Position numbers and translations under genes: made by a program. From an uncultured Oenococcus sp. (GTDB taxonomy: Bacteria > Bacillota > Bacilli > Lactobacillales > Lactobacillaceae): a DNA stretch of 17,857 nt. The DNA lies in the NCBI GenBank assembly GCA_934229385.1, contig CAKQDH010000009.1, positions 1-17,857 of the forward strand, written 5' to 3'. Below, one piece after another: positions 1 through 7,049 of the stretch (positions are counted from its first letter, which is position 1; every line of letters begins with the position of its first letter). Below the pieces are notes generated by a model. That model saw nothing but the letters and a program-made list of their open reading frames with translations. It was not told the DNA's origin and did no database searches.

Positions 1-666
1 AAAGCTTCTACAGTAACTAAGCCTAAAGCAACTACTAAGGCAGTAACGCCTAAAGTAACTACTAATACAGTAACTAAACCTAAAACAACTGTTAAAGCAG
101 CAACGCCTAAAGCTTCTACAACAACTAAACCTAAAGTAACTGCTACTACTAATACAGCAACTAAGCCTAAAACAACCACTAATACGACAAAACCTCAATT
201 ACCCAATACAGCAGTAGAGAAACCTGATGTTACACCCAATACAGGTACTAAAACAAATACAAGCACTCCTACTACAACTAATACTTCCAATACAGGTACT
301 AAAACAAATACAAATACTTCCAATACAAACTCAAGTTCTGCAAATACATACCCATATGGACAATGTACTTATTATGTAAAAAACAAATTAAATTGGGTAC
401 CAAATAATTTAGGTAATGCTAATCAATGGTCTGCTAATGCTACTGCAGAGGGCTATACAGTAAATAATACGCCTTCAGCTGGATCAGCAGTAGTGTTCCA
501 AGCTGGCCAAGCAGGAGCAAGTTCTTATGGACATGTTGCCGTTGTAGATTCTTACAATACTTCAAGTAATGCAATAAATATTAGTGAAGGTAACTATGCA
601 GGACTAGCAACTCATAGCCGTTCAGTAAATAATGCTACTAGTTATCAATATATTCATGAGAGCTAA
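1..666 (+). CDS. Secreted CHAP-domain peptidoglycan hydrolase, C-terminal part (5' end outside window)
   Basis: The frame is open from the first base of the window and stops with TAA at 664-666, so 221 residues are visible and the N-terminus, including any signal peptide, lies upstream. Visible residues 1-115 are a low-complexity Thr/Lys/Pro/Asn linker with recurring TKPK and TPK motifs, then Thr/Asn-Ser-rich spacers. From about residue 117 a CHAP domain begins: YPYGQCTYYV carries the nucleophile Cys122, YGHVAVV carries His178, and ISEGNYAG supplies the third polar residue (Glu196 or Asn198). CHAP enzymes are amidases or endopeptidases that cut peptidoglycan peptides; in lactobacilli such domains sit at the C-terminus of secreted wall hydrolases, often behind LysM or coiled-coil regions. 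The catalytic residues are intact, so activity is expected. The linker probably spans the wall. The binding module and bond specificity cannot be seen. Confidence 0.85.
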   Translation, partial: KASTVTKPKATTKAVTPKVTTNTVTKPKTTVKAATPKASTTTKPKVTATTNTATKPKTTTNTTKPQLPNTAVEKPDVTPNTGTKTNTSTPTTTNTSNTGTKTNTNTSNTNSSSANTYPYGQCTYYVKNKLNWVPNNLGNANQWSANATAEGYTVNNTPSAGSAVVFQAGQAGASSYGHVAVVDSYNTSSNAINISEGNYAGLATHSRSVNNATSYQYIHES

Positions 667-718
667 TTTTAACTTTTTAATTAGGGATATTCAAAAAATT
701 TAAAAGAATAGTTTAAAA

Positions 719-742
719 ATAAGTCCTTTGGGCTTATTTTTT
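719..742 (+). terminator. Rho-independent terminator of the CHAP gene
   Basis: A stem AATAAGTCC / GGGCTTATT with a TTT loop (one G-U pair) is followed directly by a run of T residues, about 50 bp after the CHAP stop codon. This is a standard intrinsic terminator and isolates the hydrolase from the next gene. Confidence 0.8.
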
Positions 743-767
743 GTGTTATTAAAAAATAAAGTAAAGC

Positions 768-2018
768 ATGCAATATAGAAATTATTTTACAAATAAAAAT
801 GAATGGACATTTTCTCCTAATACGTCAATTGGAGAGGTGAGCCAATATTTTATTAATATGAAAACTTTTCAATTTAAAGGAAACTTTATTACCAATAAAT
901 TTATAAAAGAATTAAAAAAAGCAGAATCAATATCAAGCACTTTAGAAGAAAAGTTTGATGCAATTTCATCTATCTTTATTAAAAATATGCTCCCAGTTAA
1001 TAAATGGATATATAGCAAAAATAAAAATTACGAAAATAAAGCTGTTTTTGCTATTAACGTTGGGATTATACCTTTTAAGAACTCTAAAGGTGTTAAAGGA
1101 AAAAATTTAAGTTATACTTTCCAAATTTTCCGTAATCAATCAATAGTAGATCTCGTAAAACATGGCCATTGGCTAACAAATGAAACAAGCGGTTTTGAAG
1201 AATTTAATTATTTGGTTTCTAAAACTAAGGATTTATTATTATTTCGAGATTTACAGAGCGGTTTAGCTAAAAAAATTTCTGATATATTTGTAGACATTAG
1301 GCCGTTTATTATAGAATTAAACAACGAAGAAAAAATTTTAAGGAAAATAGAAAAAGAAAAGGCACCTATTTTTTTGGCTATTAATTTACCTATAGAATAT
1401 AGTAATTGGCTAAAATCAGGTGCAGCTCAACTAGATAGGACAAATAATTTTAATATTATACCTTATATTAATGAAGATTTCCCGAGAATTTCTAAAAGTA
1501 AACTTATTAATTTAAAAAAACATGCTGATTTAGTTAAAAACACGTTTATTAAAAGGGGAGAGAACAAAAAAAATAATATTAACTACGATATTATTTTCAA
1601 TGGGAGAAAAAAAGAAAATAGAACAAATGTTTCCTTAAAATACAAAATTATTTCGCCTCAAAAAGTAATTACTAATGCCTTTAATTTAATTGGTTACCCC
1701 TTTTTATGGAATGGAAATAATAAAAAAGGCTTTGGTATAGCTGGTTTTATTTTGTATTTAAGATACATTTCTGGCTTAACTAATATCGGAAATAAAACAT
1801 ATATTCAAGCTAACCAATTAAGGAAAAAAAATAGATTAATCAAGCCTTTTACAAAAGCAATACCCAGTGATTTACTATTTTGGGGGCCAAAAGGAGCTGA
1901 ATTTCAAGTAGGGGTTTATGTAGGCGGTGGCCAATATATCGGCATAAAGGGGCCCAAAACAAAAGTTAGTTTATGGCCTCTTAAAGAGCAACCCGATGTT
2001 TATGATGCCCTATTCTAA
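768..2018 (+). CDS. NlpC/P60-fold protein with all catalytic residues replaced (putative pseudoenzyme)
   Basis: This 416-residue protein has a C-terminal third (about residues 295-416) that follows the NlpC/P60 pattern: an N-terminal helix ending in IGYPFLWNG, the helix that normally starts with [D]CSG, a PSDLLFW segment and the strand pair VGVYVGGGQYIGI. The active site is absent. The DCSG motif reads GIAG, so the nucleophile position is Ile324. The His that normally precedes VGIY is Gln380, and the third polar position after GQYI is Gly. I find no cysteine in the whole protein. The first 290 residues are Lys/Asn-rich and not recognised; in related peptidases this part holds SH3b modules, which I cannot confirm here. 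There is no signal peptide or membrane segment. The start has no Shine-Dalgarno sequence; a weak extended -10 (TGTTATTAA, 744-752) lies just upstream. It could be a non-catalytic binding protein or a gene in decay, although the frame is intact over 1.25 kb. Confidence 0.6.
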   Translation: MQYRNYFTNKNEWTFSPNTSIGEVSQYFINMKTFQFKGNFITNKFIKELKKAESISSTLEEKFDAISSIFIKNMLPVNKWIYSKNKNYENKAVFAINVGIIPFKNSKGVKGKNLSYTFQIFRNQSIVDLVKHGHWLTNETSGFEEFNYLVSKTKDLLLFRDLQSGLAKKISDIFVDIRPFIIELNNEEKILRKIEKEKAPIFLAINLPIEYSNWLKSGAAQLDRTNNFNIIPYINEDFPRISKSKLINLKKHADLVKNTFIKRGENKKNNINYDIIFNGRKKENRTNVSLKYKIISPQKVITNAFNLIGYPFLWNGNNKKGFGIAGFILYLRYISGLTNIGNKTYIQANQLRKKNRLIKPFTKAIPSDLLFWGPKGAEFQVGVYVGGGQYIGIKGPKTKVSLWPLKEQPDVYDALF

Positions 2019-2050
2019 AATAGATTAAGCCTAATTTTTTATTTTATATT

Positions 2051-3046
2051 ATGAAAGAGAATTTTTGGAAAAAAATAGAGAAAAAAGCAAAAAAAGAAAA
2101 ACGGCCCTTTTTTAGCCTTGCCCCTATGGAAGCGGTAACTGATAGTATTTTTCGTAGAGTTGTTGCACAAGCTTATCCTCCTGATGTTTTTTTTACAGAA
2201 TTTACTAATTCTTTAAGCATTATTCACCCCCAAGCAAAATTTTCTGCAAAAAATCGACTTTATATTTCTAAATCCGAAAAAGTTCCAGTTGTTGCCCAAT
2301 TATGGGGCGATAATGAAAGAATCTTTTATAAGGCCGGAGAAAAAGCGAAAAATTTAGGCTATAAAGCTATAGATATAAATATGGGATGTCCTACATCAAA
2401 AATAATAAAAAATGGTGGAGGAGCAGATTTAATTCGGCATCCAAAAAAGGCAGCTAAAATTATTAGTTCTTTAAAAAAAACAGGTTTACCAATTAGTGTA
2501 AAAACGAGACTTGGTTTTTCTAATTTATCTGAAATGAATAAATGGATTCCTTGGATATTAAAACAGCGCGTTAGCTTAATCACAATTCATTTACGAACAA
2601 GAAAAGAAATGAGCAAAACTTTTGCTCATTATGAGTTTATAAACCGTTTAATAAAATTTCGTAATAAAATCTCACCCAATACTTTGTTACAAATTAATGG
2701 AGATATTAAAGATTATCAACAAGGAATAAGAATATATAATCAACACCCAGGCGTTGATGGTATTATGATCGGGCGAGGAATTTTTCAAAATCCATATTGT
2801 TTTGAAAAAAAGCCTATTTCTCATAATTTAAACAATCTTTTAAGTTTATTTAAGATGCAACTTAACTTATATGAAAGTTATATACAAACTATCGGAGAAA
2901 AACGTTTTGAAACTTTAAGAAGGTTTTTTAAAATTTATATTCGCAATTTACATAATGCTAAATATTTTAGAGAAAAATTAATGAGCACTCACTCACCAGA
3001 AGAAGCTAAAAAAATAATCAAAGAAATAGAAAAAAATTATAATTAG
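2051..3046 (+). CDS. dus: tRNA-dihydrouridine synthase (Dus family)
   Basis: The product reduces specific uridines to dihydrouridine in tRNA D-arms, using FMN and NAD(P)H. The 331-residue protein opens with FFSLAPMEAVTDSIFRR, the FMN-binding beginning of the TIM barrel. It continues with VAQLWGD, AIDINMGCP with the catalytic proton donor Cys113, the KNGGGADLI loop, PISVKTRLG, and the C-terminal FMN phosphate site INGDI ... GIMIGRGIFQNP, then the small helical RNA-binding domain. Length is normal. It is closest in style to the second Firmicutes Dus paralogue, which begins with APMEAVTD and FFTEFTNS, rather than to the DusB that sits next to lysS. The ATG is 32 bp after the previous stop and has no Shine-Dalgarno sequence; only A+T-rich DNA (TTATATT) precedes it. 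Which uridine it modifies cannot be told from the sequence. Confidence 0.93.
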   Translation: MKENFWKKIEKKAKKEKRPFFSLAPMEAVTDSIFRRVVAQAYPPDVFFTEFTNSLSIIHPQAKFSAKNRLYISKSEKVPVVAQLWGDNERIFYKAGEKAKNLGYKAIDINMGCPTSKIIKNGGGADLIRHPKKAAKIISSLKKTGLPISVKTRLGFSNLSEMNKWIPWILKQRVSLITIHLRTRKEMSKTFAHYEFINRLIKFRNKISPNTLLQINGDIKDYQQGIRIYNQHPGVDGIMIGRGIFQNPYCFEKKPISHNLNNLLSLFKMQLNLYESYIQTIGEKRFETLRRFFKIYIRNLHNAKYFREKLMSTHSPEEAKKIIKEIEKNYN

Positions 3047-3113
3047 ATATGATTTTTAAAATTTATATTTAAATTATTTTTTACAAATTTTATAAAAAAA
3101 AATTAGAGGAACA

Positions 3114-4370
3114 ATGCAATATATGAAGTTTAAAAAACTAGGTTTAAATGAATTTAATGATTTTGAACAAAAAAACTCGCAAGGAACTTTTTATCAATCT
3201 ATTGGTCAAAAAAAACATTTTGACCATGGAAGTAGAAAAACTGATCTTATTGGCATCAAAAGTGAAAATGGAAAGATTCTTCTCGCTTCTTTAATAACCT
3301 CAATTCATAGTAGAACAGGAATAGTTTTTGAAATAATGATGGGCCCTCTAATAGAAGATAAAGCATCAAACAAATTAGAAATTTTAAACTTTTTTTTAAT
3401 AAAGATAAAAAAATACTTGAAAGATCGGCATGCCTATTATCTTCGTATTAAACCCAACTTAAAAATTAGAAAAATTACAAATAGTGGTAAAGAAAAAAAA
3501 TTTGAGGCTAAAAAATATATAGAAACTTTTAAAAAGCAAGGGTTTTATTATAAAGATATTCAAAAACAGAGAGGTATGTCTACAATCACTATTCATTTTG
3601 AATATTTAAAAGATTTAACTAAATTTAAAAATAAACAAGAATTATTTAATTCTTTTAGTAAAAAAAATCAGTATTCAATTAAAAAAACCCGTGAATTCGG
3701 AATTTCTGTAAGATCAATAAAATACAACGAATTACCAACTTTTAAAAAATATACTCAAAAAACAGCAAACCGCTTAGGATTTTCAGACAAAACGCTTAAA
3801 TATTACCAAAGTGTTTATAAAGCCTTTGGCAATAATATAAAATTTATGGTTGCAGAAATTGATCTCAATAGATATGTAAAACATTTTTATGATGAAATAA
3901 ATAAATTAAATAAAAAAATCCAAAAAGATCAACAATTAGATAAAAATCGTATTAAGAAAAAAAGGTCCAATCAAATTAGAGAATTAAAAAGCCAAGTTAA
4001 ACAACATCAAAAAAGAATTAAACAAGCAAAAAATTTGAGTAAAAAATATGGAAAAAATATAAACTTATCAGGTGGGATGTTTTTTATTCAACCTCAAGAA
4101 ATAGCCTATGTATTTAGCTATACAAATATTGAATTTAAAAATTTTTATGGGCCATTTAAGATACAAGAAGAAATGATGAATCAGGCCTTAGAAAGAAATA
4201 TACCTACTTATAATTTTTATGGAATTTCCGGGGATATTTCAAGAAAAGATGGAGTTTTTGAATTTAAAAAGGGGTTTAATGGATACATTAGTGAAAATAT
4301 AGGTTCATTTATTTTGCCTGTAAAGAAGTTAAGATATAAAATACTTCAATCTATTAAAAAAATTATATAG
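3114..4370 (+). CDS. FemX/FemAB-family aminoacyltransferase (peptidoglycan interpeptide bridge)
   Basis: FemABX enzymes move amino acids from aminoacyl-tRNA onto the lysine of lipid II at the inner face of the membrane, building the interpeptide bridge. The 418-residue protein has two GNAT-like halves. The first has FYQSIGQ and a GIVFEIMMGPLIED strand. The second starts near residue 165 and ends in the family signature YNFYGISGDI ... DGVFEFKKGFNG (from residue 366). A strongly charged Lys/Gln/Glu helical insertion at about residues 250-312 corresponds to the coiled-coil arm seen in FemA/FemX, where it is thought to contact tRNA. The ATG at 3114 has AGAGGA at 3103-3108 ahead of it and is preferred over the in-frame ATG at 3123, which would be too far from that site. 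The amino acid transferred cannot be predicted. It converges with the glnQ-like gene, with 33 bp between them. Confidence 0.88.
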   Translation: MQYMKFKKLGLNEFNDFEQKNSQGTFYQSIGQKKHFDHGSRKTDLIGIKSENGKILLASLITSIHSRTGIVFEIMMGPLIEDKASNKLEILNFFLIKIKKYLKDRHAYYLRIKPNLKIRKITNSGKEKKFEAKKYIETFKKQGFYYKDIQKQRGMSTITIHFEYLKDLTKFKNKQELFNSFSKKNQYSIKKTREFGISVRSIKYNELPTFKKYTQKTANRLGFSDKTLKYYQSVYKAFGNNIKFMVAEIDLNRYVKHFYDEINKLNKKIQKDQQLDKNRIKKKRSNQIRELKSQVKQHQKRIKQAKNLSKKYGKNINLSGGMFFIQPQEIAYVFSYTNIEFKNFYGPFKIQEEMMNQALERNIPTYNFYGISGDISRKDGVFEFKKGFNGYISENIGSFILPVKKLRYKILQSIKKII

Positions 4371-4403
4371 TAAAGTTTGAATAGTTTTTATATTTTAAAA
4401 AAC

Positions 4404-5153
4404 CTACATTTTAAGTAACTTATTAATAAAAATTCTTGCACGGGGATTATGTGGCTTTCTAAAAAAAATTTCTGGTTTTGTATCTTCAACAATTTTACCT
4501 CCACTAAGAAACCATACTCTATTAGCCACTTTTTTCGCAAAGCCCATTTCATGAGTAACAACAATCATAGTCATTCCTTCTTCAGCTAATTTTTGCATAA
4601 CTTTTAGAACTTCACCAACCATTTCAGGATCTAAAGCAGATGTAGGTTCATCAAACAACATCACATCTGGGTTCATGGCTAAAGCCCTTGCAATAGCTAC
4701 GCGTTGTGCTTGTCCTCCAGAAAGGGATTTAGGATAAGAAAATATCTTTTTTTCCAATCCAACTTTCTTTAAAAGATCAAAAGCTTTTTTATGACTTTCT
4801 TTTTTATTCATATAGCCTAATTTAATAGGAGCTAATGTGATATTATTTTCTACATTTAAATGTGGGAAGAGGTTAAAAGATTGAAAAACCATCCCAATTT
4901 TAGCTCTTATTAAATCCAAATCTTTATCTCTTAGTTTAGTTAAATCTTTTCCTTCAAAAAAAACTGAGCCTGAAGTAGGACGATCAAGCATATTAATTTC
5001 TCTAATTAACGTCGATTTTCCTGTACCTGAGGGACCAATGAGCGTGATAACTTCTGATTTTTTTATTTTAGCACTAATATTATTCAAAATAAGATTATTG
5101 CCAAATTTTTTTGTTACCTTTTTTAATTCAACAATGACATTTTTATCTGGCAT
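4404..5153 (-). CDS. glnQ: Amino-acid ABC transporter ATP-binding protein (GlnQ/polar amino acid uptake type)
   Basis: This 249-residue ATPase is complete. It has Walker [10 protein letters not shown] (residues 40-48), Q-loop Gln91 in [15 protein letters not shown], signature LSGGQ (144-148), Walker B VMLFDEP with catalytic Glu169, the D-loop SALDP and switch His201. The FNLFPHLNV and [16 protein letters not shown] segments are typical of the polar amino acid (Gln/Glu/Asp/His) uptake family. It would energise import by a membrane permease and binding-protein partner at the inner membrane face. No permease or binding protein lies next to it, although such genes are usually adjacent or fused (glnHP). 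The next gene upstream on its strand is absent for about 400 bp. The start has AAGGGG about 10 nt ahead on the minus strand. It is the only minus-strand gene in the window. The substrate is not known from sequence. Confidence 0.88.
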   Translation of the reverse strand: MPDKNVIVELKKVTKKFGNNLILNNISAKIKKSEVITLIGPSGTGKSTLIREINMLDRPTSGSVFFEGKDLTKLRDKDLDLIRAKIGMVFQSFNLFPHLNVENNITLAPIKLGYMNKKESHKKAFDLLKKVGLEKKIFSYPKSLSGGQAQRVAIARALAMNPDVMLFDEPTSALDPEMVGEVLKVMQKLAEEGMTMIVVTHEMGFAKKVANRVWFLSGGKIVEDTKPEIFFRKPHNPRARIFINKLLKM

Positions 5154-5239
5154 TATCTATTTTCCCCTTAATTTTAAAAATTTACCATTATTTTGAGTAT
5201 TTCACTGATCCAACTAACGATACAAACGACAATCGATAA

Positions 5240-5269
5240 ATAATAGCACTTGCTGTTAGCTAAAATCAA
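5240..5269 (-). promoter_or_regulatory. Candidate promoter of the glnQ-like gene
   Basis: Read on the minus strand, TTGATT (5264-5269) and TATTAT (5240-5245) are separated by 18 bp. They lie about 85 bp upstream of the start codon, so the transcript would have a leader of about 80 nt. The match is good but A+T-rich DNA gives many chance matches. Confidence 0.45.
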
Positions 5270-5546
5270 TTTCAATATGTTTTTTTGGTAACCATCACTA
5301 TACCCTTTTAGAGATCATTTCCATTTTAAACTAGAAGTTATCAACACTTTTAAATTAAAAATAAAAAATTCTATTTCTCTTTTAACCAAAAAACACAAAG
5401 GCAATTTAAAAATTTTTATGGTAAAAATATTAATCAATTATTCCATGATTATATATAACCAATTTAATTGGCCTTGTATAACTATCATCTATCCAAATTT
5501 TAAAAATTTTTAAAAATCAACTTTCTAAAAAAAATAAATTAAGCAT

Positions 5547-5552
5547 TATAAT
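5547..5552 (+). promoter_or_regulatory. -10 box of mrnC, placing the transcription start at or next to the ATG
   Basis: A perfect TATAAT ends 8 bp before the mrnC ATG. The usual start site about 6-8 bp downstream of the hexamer would fall at 5558-5560, giving a leader of 0-3 nt. The -35 region is poor (TCTAAA at 17 bp spacing). No ribosome-binding site is present, which fits a leaderless transcript. Confidence 0.5.
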
Positions 5553-5560
5553 ATAACATT

Positions 5561-5965
5561 ATGAAAATAAATATTAATAGTTTAAATGGACTTTCTTTAG
5601 CTTTCTTGGGTGATGCTGTGGATGAATTAAAAATTAGAAGATATCTTATCCTAAAGGGTACAACAAATGTTAATTTGCTCCAAAATAAATCTAAAGAATT
5701 TTTGTCTGCTAAAGCACACGCAAAATTTTTTAAATTAATGCAAAAAGAAAATGTCTTAAATAATTCAGAACTAAATATTTATAAAAAGGGGCGTAATTCT
5801 CATCCACATACTAAAGCCAAAAATACTAACGTTATTAGTTACCAAATTTCTACAGGTTTAGAAGCATTACTAGGATATTTATATTTAAGCAAAAAAGAAA
5901 AAAGGCTAAACGAAATTGTAAAATGGATGATAAAAAAGGTAGAAGATGGGGAAACACGACAATAA
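5561..5965 (+). CDS. mrnC: Mini-ribonuclease III
   Basis: Mini-III is an RNase III catalytic domain without the double-stranded-RNA-binding domain; in Bacillus it matures the ends of 23S rRNA with help from L3. The 134-residue length is the family norm. The first catalytic motif reads LAFLGDAVDELKIRRY with Asp18, the middle has the conserved KKGRNSHPHTKAKN loop, and the second acidic motif is STGLEALLGYLYL with Glu101. The gene sits immediately before rlmB, its usual neighbour, with a 20-bp overlap, so the two are probably translationally coupled. The start codon lacks a Shine-Dalgarno sequence and follows a TATAAT box closely, suggesting leaderless translation. Everything needed for catalysis appears present. 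Confidence 0.93.
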   Translation: MKININSLNGLSLAFLGDAVDELKIRRYLILKGTTNVNLLQNKSKEFLSAKAHAKFFKLMQKENVLNNSELNIYKKGRNSHPHTKAKNTNVISYQISTGLEALLGYLYLSKKEKRLNEIVKWMIKKVEDGETRQ

Positions 5966-6695
5966 AAATTTAATATATGGATTCCATCCAGCAATAGAAA
6001 CAATAAAATTCAATAAAAATATAAAAGAAATTTTATTAAGTAAAAATTTATCACACAAAAAACAAAAAATTATAAAAAAATTTACTTTAAAAAATCAAAA
6101 AATTACTAAATGGGTTGATAATAAAACTCTTGATAGTTTAACAAACAATGCCAATCATCAAGGCATAGCTATTATTATTGGTTCTTTTCATTACACTTCT
6201 CTTAAAGAAATTTTTAAGAAAGCAAAAAAAAATCAACATAGTCCATTTATAATTATTCTTGATAAAATAGAAGATCCTCATAATTTAGGCTCTATATTAA
6301 GAACTGCTGATGCAGTAAAAGCAGATGGCATAATAATTCCTAAAAGAAGAGCTGTACAATTAACTCAGACGGTAGCTAAAGTTTCAACAGGAGCAATTGA
6401 ACATATACCAGTATGCAAAGTAACAAATATTAATGATACAATTAACACATTAAAAAAAGAAGGATTATGGATATTCGGATCCGACATGTCTGGAATAGAT
6501 TACACTACCTGGAAACCATTTGGGCCAATTGGTCTTGTAATAGGTAATGAAGGGAAAGGAATATCATTTAGAACAAAACAAAATGTTGATCAAATGATAA
6601 CTATTCCAATGTCTGGGGATATAGATTCGCTTAATGCTAGTGTTGCAGCTGCTATATTAATGTATCATGTGTATAATTTTCGACGCAAAAATTAA
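5946..6695 (+). CDS. rlmB: 23S rRNA 2'-O-methyltransferase RlmB (TrmH/SpoU family)
   Basis: This SPOUT-class enzyme methylates the ribose of a guanosine in the 23S rRNA peptidyl-transferase region (Gm2251 in E. coli) using S-adenosylmethionine. The N-terminal L30e-like substrate-binding domain (residues 7-80, starting LIYGFHPAIE) is followed by the knotted SPOUT domain. Motif 1 is NLGSILRTADA (N113, R119), motif 2 is IGNEGKGIS (200-207) and motif 3 is PMSGDIDSLNASVAAAI (221-237). Length is normal at 249 residues. The ATG lies inside the end of mrnC; AAGG at 5936-5939 may serve as a ribosome-binding site. The genes that usually follow in lactobacilli (yacP, sigH, rpmG) are missing, and secE comes next. 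Confidence 0.94.
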   Translation: MGKHDNKNLIYGFHPAIETIKFNKNIKEILLSKNLSHKKQKIIKKFTLKNQKITKWVDNKTLDSLTNNANHQGIAIIIGSFHYTSLKEIFKKAKKNQHSPFIIILDKIEDPHNLGSILRTADAVKADGIIIPKRRAVQLTQTVAKVSTGAIEHIPVCKVTNINDTINTLKKEGLWIFGSDMSGIDYTTWKPFGPIGLVIGNEGKGISFRTKQNVDQMITIPMSGDIDSLNASVAAAILMYHVYNFRRKN

Positions 6696-6721
6696 TTTAA
6701 ATTTCAATTTTTTCAATTTCA

Positions 6722-6750
6722 TTAATAAAATTTAAATATTTTGTTATAGT
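6722..6750 (+). promoter_or_regulatory. Candidate extended -10 promoter of secE
   Basis: TTAATA (6722-6727) and TATAGT (6745-6750) are 17 bp apart, and TGT directly before the -10 makes it an extended -10 element. Transcription would start near 6757, leaving a leader of about 40 nt before secE. It lies just after the rlmB stop. Confidence 0.5.
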
Positions 6751-6795
6751 TTATATGGTTTTTAAAAAATTCAGAATTTAAAAATAAAATTAATA

Positions 6796-6969
6796 ATGCT
6801 TAACTATTTTAAAGAAACAATTAAAGAAATGAAAAAAGTTAATTGGCCTAATGGTGACCAAACTAATAAAGATACTATATCAGTTATTTTCTTATCCCTT
6901 TTCTTTTCTGCCTTTTTATCTTTTATAGGATATTTATTTTCTATTTTTATTAAATTATTGATTAAATAA
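6796..6969 (+). CDS. secE: Preprotein translocase subunit SecE
   Basis: This short gene encodes 57 residues. The first half is the amphipathic helix with the SecE signature (FKETIKEMKKVNWP), followed by a polar turn, and the second half is one transmembrane helix (about residues 30-55, rich in Phe, Leu, Ile) ending in LLIK. That is the minimal single-helix SecE of Gram-positive bacteria, which clamps SecY in the translocon. The position right before nusG is the near-universal bacterial order and supports the call. The start ATG at 6796 has no Shine-Dalgarno sequence. rpmG, which often precedes secE, is not found. Confidence 0.93.
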   Translation: MLNYFKETIKEMKKVNWPNGDQTNKDTISVIFLSLFFSAFLSFIGYLFSIFIKLLIK

Positions 6970-6993
6970 ATTTTTTGTTTAAAATAAAAAAGG

Positions 6994-7018
6994 AACCCAA
7001 GTTTCTTGAGGTTTTTTT
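6994..7018 (+). terminator. Terminator or attenuator hairpin between secE and nusG
   Basis: AACC-CAAG, loop TTT, CTTG-A-GGTT form an 8-bp stem with one bulged A, followed by five more T residues. It looks like an intrinsic terminator 25 bp after secE. Only about 30 bp separate it from the nusG start and I see no clear promoter there, so it may act as a partial terminator or attenuator. Confidence 0.7.
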
Positions 7019-7049
7019 ATTTGTGTTTTAAAGTTTTAAAGAGGTGAAT

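Larger units (their letters stand above)
5154..5560. other. Gene-free intergenic region with divergent promoters
   Basis: No open frame of useful length or recognisable RNA is present. The left side holds the ribosome-binding site and candidate promoter of the minus-strand ATPase, and the right end holds the -10 box of mrnC. In between are a perfect inverted repeat CCAAT-TTA-ATTGG (5459-5471), a small palindrome GGTAACC (5287-5293) and A/T runs. In many lactobacilli cysS lies directly upstream of mrnC; it is absent here, and I cannot see remains of it. Confidence 0.5.

Noticed and set aside
1..345. CRISPR-like or noncoding repeat array at the left end
   Set aside because: The repeats keep one open frame coding a Thr/Lys/Pro linker and have no uniform repeat-spacer pattern.
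7044..7049. GTG 7044 as the nusG start
   Set aside because: It overlaps the ribosome-binding GAGG; ATG 7050 has correct spacing and the usual N-terminus.
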